From positions 40,942 through 104,941 of the forward strand of contig JBCCIS010000013.1 in NCBI GenBank assembly GCA_039028155.1: a DNA stretch of 64,000 nucleotides, written 5' to 3'. The translations under genes and the position numbers were made by a program. Within the stretch, counting starts at the first letter, position 1. The number at the start of each line of letters is the position of its first letter. This document shows positions 27,964 through 36,283 of the stretch, in pieces. The notes below the pieces were generated by a model. It made no database searches. It had not been told where the DNA came from and was given only the letters and a program-made list of their open reading frames with translations. Source of the DNA: Pseudomonadota bacterium (GTDB taxonomy: Bacteria; Pseudomonadota; Alphaproteobacteria; SP197).

Positions 27964-29823
27964 GTGGAGCGAGGATTTGCCGCAATTCTTGCTGCTGATG
28001 CCGTTGGCTACAGCAAGCAGATGGGCATTGATGAGGACGCCGCGCTGTCCGCTCTGGCGGCGCGCCGGGAGATCATCGATGCGGTGATCGAACGTCACGG
28101 CGGGCGTATCTTCAGCACCGCAGGCGATAGCGTTGTTGCCGAGTACCAGAGTTCCGTCGAGGCCGTCCGTTCCGCGGTAGAGATCCAGGAAGAGCTCGGG
28201 AAACTCAACGCTGGTCTCGGTGAGGCCGCGGCGATGCGCTTTCGCATCGGCGTCAACTTCGGCGATGTCATGCACCAGGATGGTGACGTTCTGGGCGATG
28301 GCGTGAACGTCGCCGCGCGGTTGGAGACCTTGTGTCCGCCGGGCGCCGTCTGCGTGTCGCGCCAGGTGATGGACCAGGTCACCGGCAAGGTGGAATCCAG
28401 GTTCGCGCAGGCCGGACGCCATCGCCTGAAGAACATCGCGCAACCGGTCGAGGTCTGGTGCTGGCCGGAAAGCCAGGCCGGTAAGCTGCGGCGCGCGGCG
28501 CGCGGCTGGCGTCCCGTTGCGGCGCTGTGCGCGCTGTTGGCAGTCGTGGTGTTGATTGGCGCCTATGTGATGTTCGAGGCTTCAGGCGAGCGGGCGTTGC
28601 CTACGGGGCCGCGCATCGCCGTCATTCCGTTCACGAACCTGGGCGACGATCCCGACAATGCCTACTTCAGCGATGGCTTGACGCGCAATATCAACACCTA
28701 TCTCTCGCAGTTCTCGAATCTCTTCGTGATCGCGCCGGATGCGGGCTTCCGCTATCGCGACAACGCCGACTGCGAGACGATCCGAAACGATTTGGAGCCC
28801 GACTACATATTGACCGGGACCGTACGCTTGTCGCCTGAACGCATTCGCGTCACGACCGACTTCATCGATGCCGAGACATGCCGGCAATTGGATGCGCCGG
28901 GACCGTTCGACATGGATCTCAGCATCGGCAATGTCCTGGATATTGAACTGGACATTGCAAAACGGGTGGCGGCCGAGATCGGCTCGGCCGACGCGCCCCT
29001 GTTCAATGCCGAGATCCAACGCGCCATCTCTCACAAGGCGCCCGACAGTCTCCTGGCCTATGAATGTGTCCTCTTGTCATTCTGGTTCTACGAGACCTTC
29101 GCGCCGGATCGCCACCGCCGCGCGCGGGCCTGTCTGGAAGACGCGGTCAGAGACGATCCCGATTATTCGCTCGGCTGGTCGCGGCTTGCGTTCAGCTATA
29201 TCGAGTCGAAAAAGTACGCCATCGACACGCCGCCCGACTGGGCGGCGCTGAGCGAGGACGCGGCCTATCGCGCGATCGACCTGGATCCCGACAACCCCGA
29301 CGCCTATTACGCCCTGGCGATCTTAAGCCAGATGCGCGGTGAGGACGCGGCGGTTTTCCGCAACTTCGCAGAGCGCGCCATCGAGTTTAATCCTAACGAC
29401 GCTTTTGTTCTGGCCGACCTCGGCACCTGGATCGCTTATGCCGGCGATTGGGAGCGGGGCAAGGAACTGGTATCGCGCGCCAAGCTTCTCAACCCCAACC
29501 ACCAGAGCTGGTGGGATTGGATCTGGCTGCTGCACCAATACCGCGAAGGCGAATACGACGACGCACGCGATGTCGCGCTGAAGATCAACCTGCCAAACAA
29601 CTACATCATTCAGGCCGCGCTGACGGCGACCTACGGCATGCTCGGCGAGACGGAGAAGGCCGATGAAGCGCTGAAGAAGGTCTTGGCAAATCGTCCCGAC
29701 TTCGCCGACGACCCGCGCGGGCCCTACCGGGTGCGCGGCATCGAACCGGCATTGATCGAGGGCCTGATGGAAGGTCTGCGCCGCGCCGGCCTCGACGTGC
29801 CGGAACCGGCAGCGGACGGGTAG
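27964..29823 (+). CDS. class III adenylate cyclase with TolB-like and TPR domains
   Basis: A 619-residue signalling protein. Residues 1-165 are a class III nucleotide cyclase domain with both metal aspartates (AADAVGYSKQM, Asp12; STAGDSVVAEY, Asp55) and GVNFGDVMHQDGDVLGDGVNVAARLE. A membrane span follows near residues 183-203, then a TolB-like segment (IAVIPFTNLGDDPDNAYFSDGL) and a C-terminal TPR solenoid (about 350-600) likely outside the membrane. The GTG start follows AAGGAGG. This architecture is frequent in alphaproteobacteria; it probably makes cAMP in response to an envelope cue. Its TAG stop lies in a TAGGGC sequence like the repeat ends. Confidence 0.9.
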   Translation: MERGFAAILAADAVGYSKQMGIDEDAALSALAARREIIDAVIERHGGRIFSTAGDSVVAEYQSSVEAVRSAVEIQEELGKLNAGLGEAAAMRFRIGVNFGDVMHQDGDVLGDGVNVAARLETLCPPGAVCVSRQVMDQVTGKVESRFAQAGRHRLKNIAQPVEVWCWPESQAGKLRRAARGWRPVAALCALLAVVVLIGAYVMFEASGERALPTGPRIAVIPFTNLGDDPDNAYFSDGLTRNINTYLSQFSNLFVIAPDAGFRYRDNADCETIRNDLEPDYILTGTVRLSPERIRVTTDFIDAETCRQLDAPGPFDMDLSIGNVLDIELDIAKRVAAEIGSADAPLFNAEIQRAISHKAPDSLLAYECVLLSFWFYETFAPDRHRRARACLEDAVRDDPDYSLGWSRLAFSYIESKKYAIDTPPDWAALSEDAAYRAIDLDPDNPDAYYALAILSQMRGEDAAVFRNFAERAIEFNPNDAFVLADLGTWIAYAGDWERGKELVSRAKLLNPNHQSWWDWIWLLHQYREGEYDDARDVALKINLPNNYIIQAALTATYGMLGETEKADEALKKVLANRPDFADDPRGPYRVRGIEPALIEGLMEGLRRAGLDVPEPAADG

Positions 29824-29834
29824 GGCACCAGAAC

Positions 29835-30566
29835 CTAGTACGTCCACGTCTCCGTGTAGGGCCTGAGTTCGACCTCGTTGGTCCAGGCGGACTTCGGCTG
29901 CTGGTGGACCCACCAGTAGGTCTCTGCGACATCGTCGGTGTTGGCGAGGTTCTCGGGGTCGTACTTGTCGCCATAGGCTTCGCGCATTAGCGGCATGTCG
30001 AGATCGCAGTCGAGGCGGACGTGGACGATGTGGACGCCGTCCTTGGCGTAGGCCTTGGCCAGGCTCTGGGCGAGGCCGCGTAGCCCAAACTTGCCGATGG
30101 CGTAAAGCGGGTGGGTCGCCGAGCCGCGATAGGCCGCGGTCGCGCTGGAGAAGAAGACGCTGCCGCGCCCGCGCTCGCGCATCGCGGGCATGACCGCCTT
30201 GGCAGCGGCGAAGGCGCCGATGACCTCGGTGCGGAAGGTCGCTTCGAGGTCGCCATAGGTCATGGCGAGCGGCTCGCATCGCGTGAACGTGTCGCGGACG
30301 TTATAGATCAGCACGTCGATTTCGCCCATGTCGGCGGCGATTGCGGTCAGCGCGTTGTCGATGCTCTCCGGCTGCGTTGCGTCAGCCGCCTGAAACTCGA
30401 CGCGGGCGTCGGGCCGCGCCATCGCGGCGGCTTCGGCGGCGGCGTTGCTGCCGGTCTCGGTACGCGAGACAAGGGCGATATCGTGCCCCTCGCGCGCGAA
30501 CTTCGCGGCAAGCGCGCGGCCCAGACCCTCACCGGCGCCAACGAGTGCACAGATGGGTGGGGGCAT
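29835..30566 (-). CDS. short-chain dehydrogenase/reductase (atypical)
   Basis: A 243-residue SDR. The nucleotide motif is VGAGEGLGRALA and the catalytic Tyr-Lys pair is in LYAIGKFGLRG, but the usual NNAG motif is replaced by YNVRD, as in several uncharacterised SDR lineages. The ATG at 30566 is six bases after AGGAG. It is the third gene of the MttB-cupin-SDR group (50 bases after the cupin gene) and could oxidise or reduce a product of the methyltransferase pathway; this is inference. Confidence 0.83.
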   Translation of the reverse strand: MPPPICALVGAGEGLGRALAAKFAREGHDIALVSRTETGSNAAAEAAAMARPDARVEFQAADATQPESIDNALTAIAADMGEIDVLIYNVRDTFTRCEPLAMTYGDLEATFRTEVIGAFAAAKAVMPAMRERGRGSVFFSSATAAYRGSATHPLYAIGKFGLRGLAQSLAKAYAKDGVHIVHVRLDCDLDMPLMREAYGDKYDPENLANTDDVAETYWWVHQQPKSAWTNEVELRPYTETWTY

Positions 30567-30615
30567 GGCGGTCTCCTGGGGATGTGGACGGGCCGGCCGG
30601 ACCGGCCCGGAGACC

Positions 30616-30999
30616 TTAACCCTTATAGTCCTCTGCCGTCAGCACGACATAGAGCTTGCGCACCGGCGCTTTGACGTCCCAGGTGCATTTGCAGCCACGT
30701 GGCATCATGAAGCTGTCGCCGGCCTTATAGGTCTCGATCCCGCCGGCCTCGTCGATGACGTCGATATGGCCTTCCAGCAGATAGACGAACTCGTCATAGG
30801 GTGCGGCCTCGATGACGTGTTTGTTCGGCTCGCACTCCCACACGCCGGCGTCGAGCTGGCCGGTCTGATCGGCATAGAAGCTCAGGCCGCGCTCGTTGGG
30901 CTCGCCCGACTTGAGGCCTTCGGCGGGGATGTAGTCGGTCGGCTCCAGGCCCGGCACGGCGCCGGTGGGAATACGCAGGCATTTTGCGGTGCTCATCAT
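30616..30999 (-). CDS. cupin-domain protein (DUF861-like)
   Basis: A 127-residue cupin with EFVYLLEGHIDVIDEAGGIETYKAGDSFMMPRGCKCTW, the typical second-half pattern of the ethanolamine-utilisation/(S)-ureidoglycine-like cupins (DUF861). Its role is unknown. Two consecutive ATG codons (30999, 30996) follow AAGGAG. It lies 24 bases after the MttB-family gene, so the two are co-transcribed. Confidence 0.83.
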   Translation of the reverse strand: MMSTAKCLRIPTGAVPGLEPTDYIPAEGLKSGEPNERGLSFYADQTGQLDAGVWECEPNKHVIEAAPYDEFVYLLEGHIDVIDEAGGIETYKAGDSFMMPRGCKCTWDVKAPVRKLYVVLTAEDYKG

Positions 31000-31022
31000 C
31001 TGTCTCCTTCAGGGGTTGCGGT

Positions 31023-32591
31023 TCAATGCCATTGGTCGGGTTCGGCGGCCTTCTTGCGCGCCATGAAATCCTGCAGCGCCTCGTCGACCGCGGGGTCGAT
31101 GGGCGGCGCCTGGTAATCCGCCAACATCTGCTTCCAGCGATCGTGGGCGCGTTGTTCCAGATCGCGCCGGCCGTCGTCGTCCCACTGCTCATAGGACGTC
31201 GTGTCGGCGAGGTCGGAGAGATAGTTCGCGGTCTCGAAATGGGCGAGCGTGTGGGCGGTGCCCAGGAAGTTGGTACCCGGCCCGGCCTCTCGGAAGGCAT
31301 CGGCGGCGAGCTCGTCCGGGCCGATGGTGAGGCCCCTCAGCATCCGCCACATCATGCCGCAGTGATCGAGGTCCATGGCGAACTTCTCGTAACCGAATGT
31401 AAGACCGCTTTCGAGCCAGCCGGCGGCGTGGAAGACAAAGTTCGACCCGGCCATGATGCCCGCCATCATGCTGGCGGCCGATTCCTGCATCGCCTGACCG
31501 TCCGCCACCTTGGACGCGGTCAGGTGGCCGCCGCAGCGCAGCGGCAGACCGAGCCGGCGGCATAGCTGTCCGATGGCGAAGGTCGAGAGGTTGGCCTCCG
31601 GCGTCCCGAAGGTCGGCGCGCCGGATTTGAGATCCATGGTGGTCAGGAAGTTGCCATAGACGACCGGCGCGCCCGGTCGCACCAACTGGCTGAGCGCGAT
31701 GCCGGCCATGGCCTCCGCATGGGCCTGGGCGAGCAGGGCGGGCTGGGTGACTGGCCCCATGGCGCCGCCCAGGATGAAGGGTGAGACAACGACGCTCTGG
31801 TTGGCGCGGGCGTATGCCTTCAGTGCGCCGGACATGATGTGGTCGTAGACGAGTGGCGAATTGACGTTGATGTTGCCCTGGATGACACAGTGGTCCTCCA
31901 GATATCGATCGCCGAAGACCAGCCGTGCCATGGCGACAGAGTCCTCCGCGCGCTCCGGCGCCGTGACCGCGCCCATGAACGGTTTTGTCGACCAGCGCAG
32001 GTGCGCATAGACCATGTCCAGGTGGCGCTTGTTGACCGGCAGATCGACCGGCTCGCACACAGTGCCGCCGGAATGGTTCAGCCACGGCGTGGCGTAGGTC
32101 AGCTTCACGATGTTGCGGAAGTCCTCGATCGTCGCGTAGCGGCGACCGTTGTCGAGATCGCTGACGAATGGCGGACCATAGGCGGGCATGAAGACCGTGT
32201 CATCGCCACCGAGCGTGATCGACGAGGCGCGATCGCGGCCTTCCATGCGAAACGTCGCCGGCGCCGTCGCGCAGAGAGCGCGGGCGTGGCCGGCATCGAA
32301 GCTGACGCGCTCGCCGGTGACGGTGGCGCCGGCGTCGCGGAAGAGTGTCAGGGCTTCCTCATCGCCGCGGAACTCGATGCCGATCTCCTTAAGGATCCAA
32401 TCGGCGTGGAGTTCGAGCGTCTGGAGCGCCTCTTCGTCGAGCAGGTTGTACGTCGGTACCGCCCGCGTAACGGTCGCCGGCTTGGCCGCCGCGTCGTTCT
32501 GCCGACGCGCGACGCGCGCTGAACGCCCGCCGGCGCGTCGCCGGCCAACGGCGTTCGATAGAGCTTGGCGTGTGTCGTCGGAGCCCAGCAT
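31023..32591 (-). CDS. trimethylamine methyltransferase (MttB) superfamily protein, non-pyrrolysine
   Basis: A 522-residue barrel protein of the MttB superfamily, whose members move a methyl group from quaternary amines (glycine betaine, proline betaine, carnitine) to a corrinoid protein. The alignment is continuous from IGIEFRGDEEALTLFRDAG to the C terminus (LADYQAPPIDPAVDEALQDF), and no in-frame amber codon is present, so it is of the MtgB-like pyrrolysine-free class. No corrinoid protein (MttC) gene is near. The frame can start at the TTG at 32600; I choose the ATG at 32591. It leads an operon with a cupin and an SDR and is divergent from a LysR gene. Confidence 0.87.
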   Translation of the reverse strand: MLGSDDTRQALSNAVGRRRAGGRSARVARRQNDAAAKPATVTRAVPTYNLLDEEALQTLELHADWILKEIGIEFRGDEEALTLFRDAGATVTGERVSFDAGHARALCATAPATFRMEGRDRASSITLGGDDTVFMPAYGPPFVSDLDNGRRYATIEDFRNIVKLTYATPWLNHSGGTVCEPVDLPVNKRHLDMVYAHLRWSTKPFMGAVTAPERAEDSVAMARLVFGDRYLEDHCVIQGNINVNSPLVYDHIMSGALKAYARANQSVVVSPFILGGAMGPVTQPALLAQAHAEAMAGIALSQLVRPGAPVVYGNFLTTMDLKSGAPTFGTPEANLSTFAIGQLCRRLGLPLRCGGHLTASKVADGQAMQESAASMMAGIMAGSNFVFHAAGWLESGLTFGYEKFAMDLDHCGMMWRMLRGLTIGPDELAADAFREAGPGTNFLGTAHTLAHFETANYLSDLADTTSYEQWDDDGRRDLEQRAHDRWKQMLADYQAPPIDPAVDEALQDFMARKKAAEPDQWH

Positions 32592-32727
32592 ATGGTCCAA
32601 CCGCGATCAAACAGACTGCGCGCCGCCTCACATCACGGCGGCCGAAGATGTCCAGGAAACGACAGTCGTACCGCGCTCACAATCGAAAAGATTTGCACAG
32701 AGTGTTCAAGAATATTAAACGCTAGTC

Positions 32728-33603
32728 ATGGCCTTTCGAAGCTATGACAGCCTTCATGTCTTCGACGTCGTTGCGCGCCGACTGAACTTCACGGCGGCGG
32801 CCGATGAGCTTCATCTGACCAAAGGTGCGATCAGCTATCAGATTAAACGGTTGGAAACCGAACTGGGGTTTCTGGTTTTCACGCGCCGTCATCGCGGTGT
32901 CGCGTTGACCGAGAAGGGGCGGGTGCTGGCGCAGACCTGCCAGAGACTTTTCAGCGATCTCGACCGCACCATCGACGGGCTGCGTGACAACGCGGCCGAG
33001 CGTATCACCATCGGCATGTCGACCTATTTCGCGTCGCGCTGGTTGTCGCCGCGGCTGATGACGTTTATGGCCGATCATCCGAGGTTTGCGTTACGCCTGC
33101 AGCCGCTGATCGATCTGACCGATCTCGGCGCCCACGATATTGACATGGCGATACGTTGGGGCCGTGGCGACTGGACGGATCTGGAAATTGAACCGTTGCT
33201 GCCTTGCCCCGCCTTTGTCACCGCAGGCGCGGCCATCGCCAAGCAGGTCGACAAAGACGGTCTTGAGGCGGTGCTGGCGGGGACCCCCTTGTTGCACGAC
33301 CGCGATGGCAGCGATGCCTGGCGTGACTGGTTCAAAGCCGCGGGGCTCGCCTATCCGGCGACGCGCAACGATCTTGTGATCCCCGATCCCAACGTTCGGG
33401 TACAGGCGGTCATCGATGGCCAGGGGCTGGCGCTGAATGACGCTCTGGTTGGCGACGATCTTGCCGCCGGACGTCTGGCACGCATTTCGCCGGTCGCGCT
33501 GGACGACTACGGCTACTTCCTCGCCTATCCAAAGGGCGCCTTGAACGCCGCTGGCTGCGGCGCATTTCGCGACTGGGTCTTGGCGGAAGCGGCATCCCGC
33601 TAG
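32728..33603 (+). CDS. LysR-family transcriptional regulator (GcvA-like)
   Basis: A 291-residue LysR protein with the N-terminal wHTH (LHVFDVVARRLNFTAAADELHLTKGAISYQIKRLETELG) and a substrate-binding domain. It is transcribed divergently from the MttB-family gene; the 136-base gap is AT-richer than its surroundings and should contain both promoters and the binding site. It most likely controls the MttB-cupin-SDR operon. The TAG stop is the first codon of the large hairpin repeat that follows. Confidence 0.9.
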   Translation: MAFRSYDSLHVFDVVARRLNFTAAADELHLTKGAISYQIKRLETELGFLVFTRRHRGVALTEKGRVLAQTCQRLFSDLDRTIDGLRDNAAERITIGMSTYFASRWLSPRLMTFMADHPRFALRLQPLIDLTDLGAHDIDMAIRWGRGDWTDLEIEPLLPCPAFVTAGAAIAKQVDKDGLEAVLAGTPLLHDRDGSDAWRDWFKAAGLAYPATRNDLVIPDPNVRVQAVIDGQGLALNDALVGDDLAAGRLARISPVALDDYGYFLAYPKGALNAAGCGAFRDWVLAEAASR

Positions 33604-33730
33604 GGCATTTTCCGTTCAGCCATGACCTGCACCAGCCCGCTCCCCCTCCCGGCCACCCATGGCAGTATCCTCGGGGTGGCCGGGAGGGGGAGCGGGCTGG
33701 TGTTGCCGCTTGAACGGAAAAAGCGCTAGG
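33601..33730. repeat. long palindromic repeat with perfect 29-bp stem
   Basis: Outer arms TTTTCCGTTCA (33608-33618) and TGAACGGAAAA (33711-33721) enclose a perfect 29-bp stem (33630-33658 paired with 33674-33702; core CTCCCCCTCCCGGCC-like, GC-rich) with a 15-nt loop. Both ends read TAGGGC. The left end carries the stop codon of the LysR gene. It sits between converging genes, so a bidirectional transcription stop is plausible; an interspersed MITE-like element is the alternative. Confidence 0.85.
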
Positions 33731-33765
33731 GCACCGCCTCCGACAGTTCAGCCAAAGCCGCGTGT

Positions 33766-34203
33766 CTACTCGATAAGGTCGTAGGTGAACGAGGAGGCAT
33801 TGCGGACATCGAGCTCGACGAAGCCGTAGGAATAGTAACCGCGCGCCTTGCAGTTCTCCCATCCATAAATCTCGAAGGCGTCGTAGTCGATGCACATGCT
33901 GTATTCGCCCGACCATTCGCCGTCGCCCAGCTGGCTTTCGGCGTAAACATAGACGTATTCCTCGGGGCCAAACTCGTGCAGGACAAAGAGCGTGTCGCAC
34001 TTGCCGGCTCTGACCTCATACCAGCCGGCGGACACCCACTCGTCGAAATCGTGATCGTAATAGCCGATGGCAACGTCGACCGGGCCGCGCGAATAGTTGC
34101 AAATCGTCATATCGGCCCGCGCCGCCTCTGTGCCCCAGACGCTCGCGGCAAGGACGACGGTCAGGGCAAGTCCGAACCGACGGATCTGGTGCCAAGTAGT
34201 CAT
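33766..34203 (-). CDS. exported DUF1036 protein
   Basis: A 145-residue small protein with a signal peptide (RRFGLALTVVLAASVWGTEAARA) and a DUF1036 domain: ICNYSRGPVDVAIGYYDHDFDEWVSAGWYEVRAGKC, then CIDYDAFEIYGWENCKARGYYSYGF. The four cysteines probably form disulfides in the periplasm. DUF1036 proteins are common in alphaproteobacteria and have no known function. It stands alone. Confidence 0.85.
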   Translation of the reverse strand: MTTWHQIRRFGLALTVVLAASVWGTEAARADMTICNYSRGPVDVAIGYYDHDFDEWVSAGWYEVRAGKCDTLFVLHEFGPEEYVYVYAESQLGDGEWSGEYSMCIDYDAFEIYGWENCKARGYYSYGFVELDVRNASSFTYDLIE

Positions 34204-34594
34204 CGTTAGGTACCCCCGGAATCATGTCGCATGCCGCGACGGTCATGAACAAACATCGGCGCCCGTTTGCCGTGGCAAACGAAGACACTGGCATGAATTG
34301 TTACGCAATTTCTTGAAATCGGCAAATCATCAACCGTTAACCTTTAGAGTCATTTCAAAAAAGGAAGGAGGGGCCGTTTTCACGGCCCCTCCAAGCGTGC
34401 AGGCGGGGTTCTAAATCGCCGGGAGGCGATCATGACGGCGCCGGCTCTGGGTGTAGGTCCGGAATTGCGCCGTCAGGGGTTTTCTAGCTGGTGAGTGTGA
34501 CGGGTTGGGCTCTGCGCCGTGACGGTTTTGTTACGCGACCCAGCGTTTGTGGACGAAATCGGGCGTCGACCGAACGTTCGTGGCCCTTGGTTTC
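34204..34594. other. intergenic region of 390 bases
   Basis: It contains the promoter side of the DUF1036 gene (AT-rich stretch about 34300-34350) and the terminator hairpin at 34357-34392 that faces the TPR-oxygenase gene. The rest, 34393-34594, shows no convincing coding frame on either strand. Confidence 0.6.
34357..34392 (-). terminator. rho-independent terminator downstream of the TPR-oxygenase gene
   Basis: Read on the minus strand, a perfect 10-bp stem (GGAGGGGCCG with CGGCCCCTCC) and a 6-nt loop are followed by TTCCTTTTTT. It lies about 200 bases after the stop codon of the minus-strand TPR-oxygenase gene, the only transcript that would reach it. Confidence 0.8.
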
Positions 34595-36274
34595 TCAGGT
34601 GCCGCGTTCGCCAAACAGCAGAGTCACGTTCATGCGCCGCTGGTCGAAACCTTCCTTGAACGTCAGGCGGTCGGACTTGTGCAAGAGGTTGGAGTGGAAC
34701 AGGATCGCCCGGTTCTCGCCGTATGGCAGGCGCACTTCCGGCGCTTCCGCCAGAAACGCCGTGTACTTGGCTTTCACGTCCGGATCGTTCTTGCGCAGGT
34801 TCATGTCGACCCAATCCCAGTCGAGCGGCTGTTCGCGCTGATAGAGGATCAGGCCGCCGTGCTCGGGTTCCAGGTTGGCGTCGGCCTCGGTGATCCAAAA
34901 GTTGAAGGTGACGGAAGCGTCATCGGTATGGGCATCGACGCCGCCGCTGTGGTTGGCGTGCCGGTAGACCCACATGTTGTGAAGCGGTCGGCTGCCCAAG
35001 ACGCGCGGCATGGCCGCCTGCAATTCCTCGGCGACGGTATAGAGCAGCGAACAGCCGAAGCCATCGGCCATGTAGGAGGTCACGTAGCCCGTCGCGTTGT
35101 GACCAAAGAAGATGGTCGACTGGCGGCAGTAGTTGCGCAGCGCGTTCAGGGCTTCAGGGCTCAGGAAACCGTCGATGGTGGTGATCGACGTGGCGGCGGC
35201 AAGGTAAGCATCCTCGATCGCCGCGTAGTCGTTCTTCTGACCGATGGCGGGACCGGCCAGCGGCGCGGTGTCGGCGACACGGATGGCGTGGTCGTGAAGA
35301 TCCGCCAGCGCGTTGGCCTCCGGGCCCTCCAGCACGACCGGCTTGTCGGCGGGATGCTCGCGGTCGATGGCCGCGATGGCATCGCGATAGCGTTGTGCCG
35401 CCGCCGCCCAGCTGGGGTCGAGCAGATCCTTCGCCAGCAGATAGTCGATCTGGTCGGCGCCGTCGCTCAGTCTGTAGCGGCAGGTACGAAGCCGCGTGTT
35501 GGCGCGCGCCGGGAAACGTTGGTCGGAAAACACGCCGGCATCGGCGCCGGCATCGCCGCGCTTGGCGACGAAGATGGCGTTGAAGATCTGACGCGCCTCG
35601 CCGTAGCGCTGCGCGCCAAGCAAGGCGGTGCCCAGATTGTTGCGCGCCTTCTCGAAGTCCGGCGCGATCTTGAGTGCGCGTCGGTAGGCCGCGATAGCGT
35701 CGTCATAGCGCTCTGCGTCCTCGGCCAGTGTGCCGGTCAAAAACCAGGCCTCGGCCGGCGCATTGGCCGAGGACGTCAGGTGTTTGAGATGGGGCGCCGC
35801 ATCATCGGAGCGCTTCAGGGCGATCAGCATGCGGGCCAGGTTGACGCGCGCTTTCATATGCCCGGGATCAGCGGCCAGCGCGGCCTCGAACGCGGCGAGC
35901 GCGGCGTCCGGATTGCCGTCGCTTTCCTCCAGAAGACCGAGATTGCTGTGGGCGTCTGCGTCGCCTGGTTTCAAATCGATGGCCGCGCGATAGGCGTCGC
36001 GCGCGCGGTCCACCAGTCCGGCTTCGCTCAGGACACGGGCCAGGTTGAAGCGAAAAAGTCCGCTTGCGGGTTTGAGAGCAACCGCCTGCTCGATGGCGTC
36101 GATCGCGGCGTCGTGCTCACCTTTTTGGTCGAGTGCCAGGCCGATCAGATGGTGCGCATCCGCCGAATCGGGTTTGTCGTCGAGTACCGCGCGGTAACCG
36201 GCCAGGGCCTGATCCAATTGCCCAGCGCGGTGGTGTGCCAGGGCATCGGCCAGGCGCCGGCCGGGGTCAGCCAT
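34595..36274 (-). CDS. TPR protein fused to a 2-oxoglutarate/Fe(II) oxygenase-like domain
   Basis: A 559-residue protein. Residues 1 to about 230 are at least six tetratricopeptide repeats (for example DADAHSNLGLLEESDGNPDAALAAFEAAL). The C-terminal 250 residues look like a prolyl-hydroxylase-type dioxygenase: HxD in GGVDAHTDDASVTFNFW, and the distal histidine and arginine in RAILFHSNLLHKSDRLTFKEGFDQRRMNVTLLFG. The iron ligands and 2-oxoglutarate arginine therefore appear present. It could hydroxylate a protein bound by its TPR part. A 9-base gap follows the amidohydrolase gene upstream, implying co-transcription. Confidence 0.83.
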   Translation of the reverse strand: MADPGRRLADALAHHRAGQLDQALAGYRAVLDDKPDSADAHHLIGLALDQKGEHDAAIDAIEQAVALKPASGLFRFNLARVLSEAGLVDRARDAYRAAIDLKPGDADAHSNLGLLEESDGNPDAALAAFEAALAADPGHMKARVNLARMLIALKRSDDAAPHLKHLTSSANAPAEAWFLTGTLAEDAERYDDAIAAYRRALKIAPDFEKARNNLGTALLGAQRYGEARQIFNAIFVAKRGDAGADAGVFSDQRFPARANTRLRTCRYRLSDGADQIDYLLAKDLLDPSWAAAAQRYRDAIAAIDREHPADKPVVLEGPEANALADLHDHAIRVADTAPLAGPAIGQKNDYAAIEDAYLAAATSITTIDGFLSPEALNALRNYCRQSTIFFGHNATGYVTSYMADGFGCSLLYTVAEELQAAMPRVLGSRPLHNMWVYRHANHSGGVDAHTDDASVTFNFWITEADANLEPEHGGLILYQREQPLDWDWVDMNLRKNDPDVKAKYTAFLAEAPEVRLPYGENRAILFHSNLLHKSDRLTFKEGFDQRRMNVTLLFGERGT

Positions 36275-36283
36275 CGGGCTCTT

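Noticed and set aside
31023..32591. Pyrrolysine-containing methyltransferase
   Set aside because: The MttB-like frame has no internal TAG codon; it belongs to the pyrrolysine-free class.
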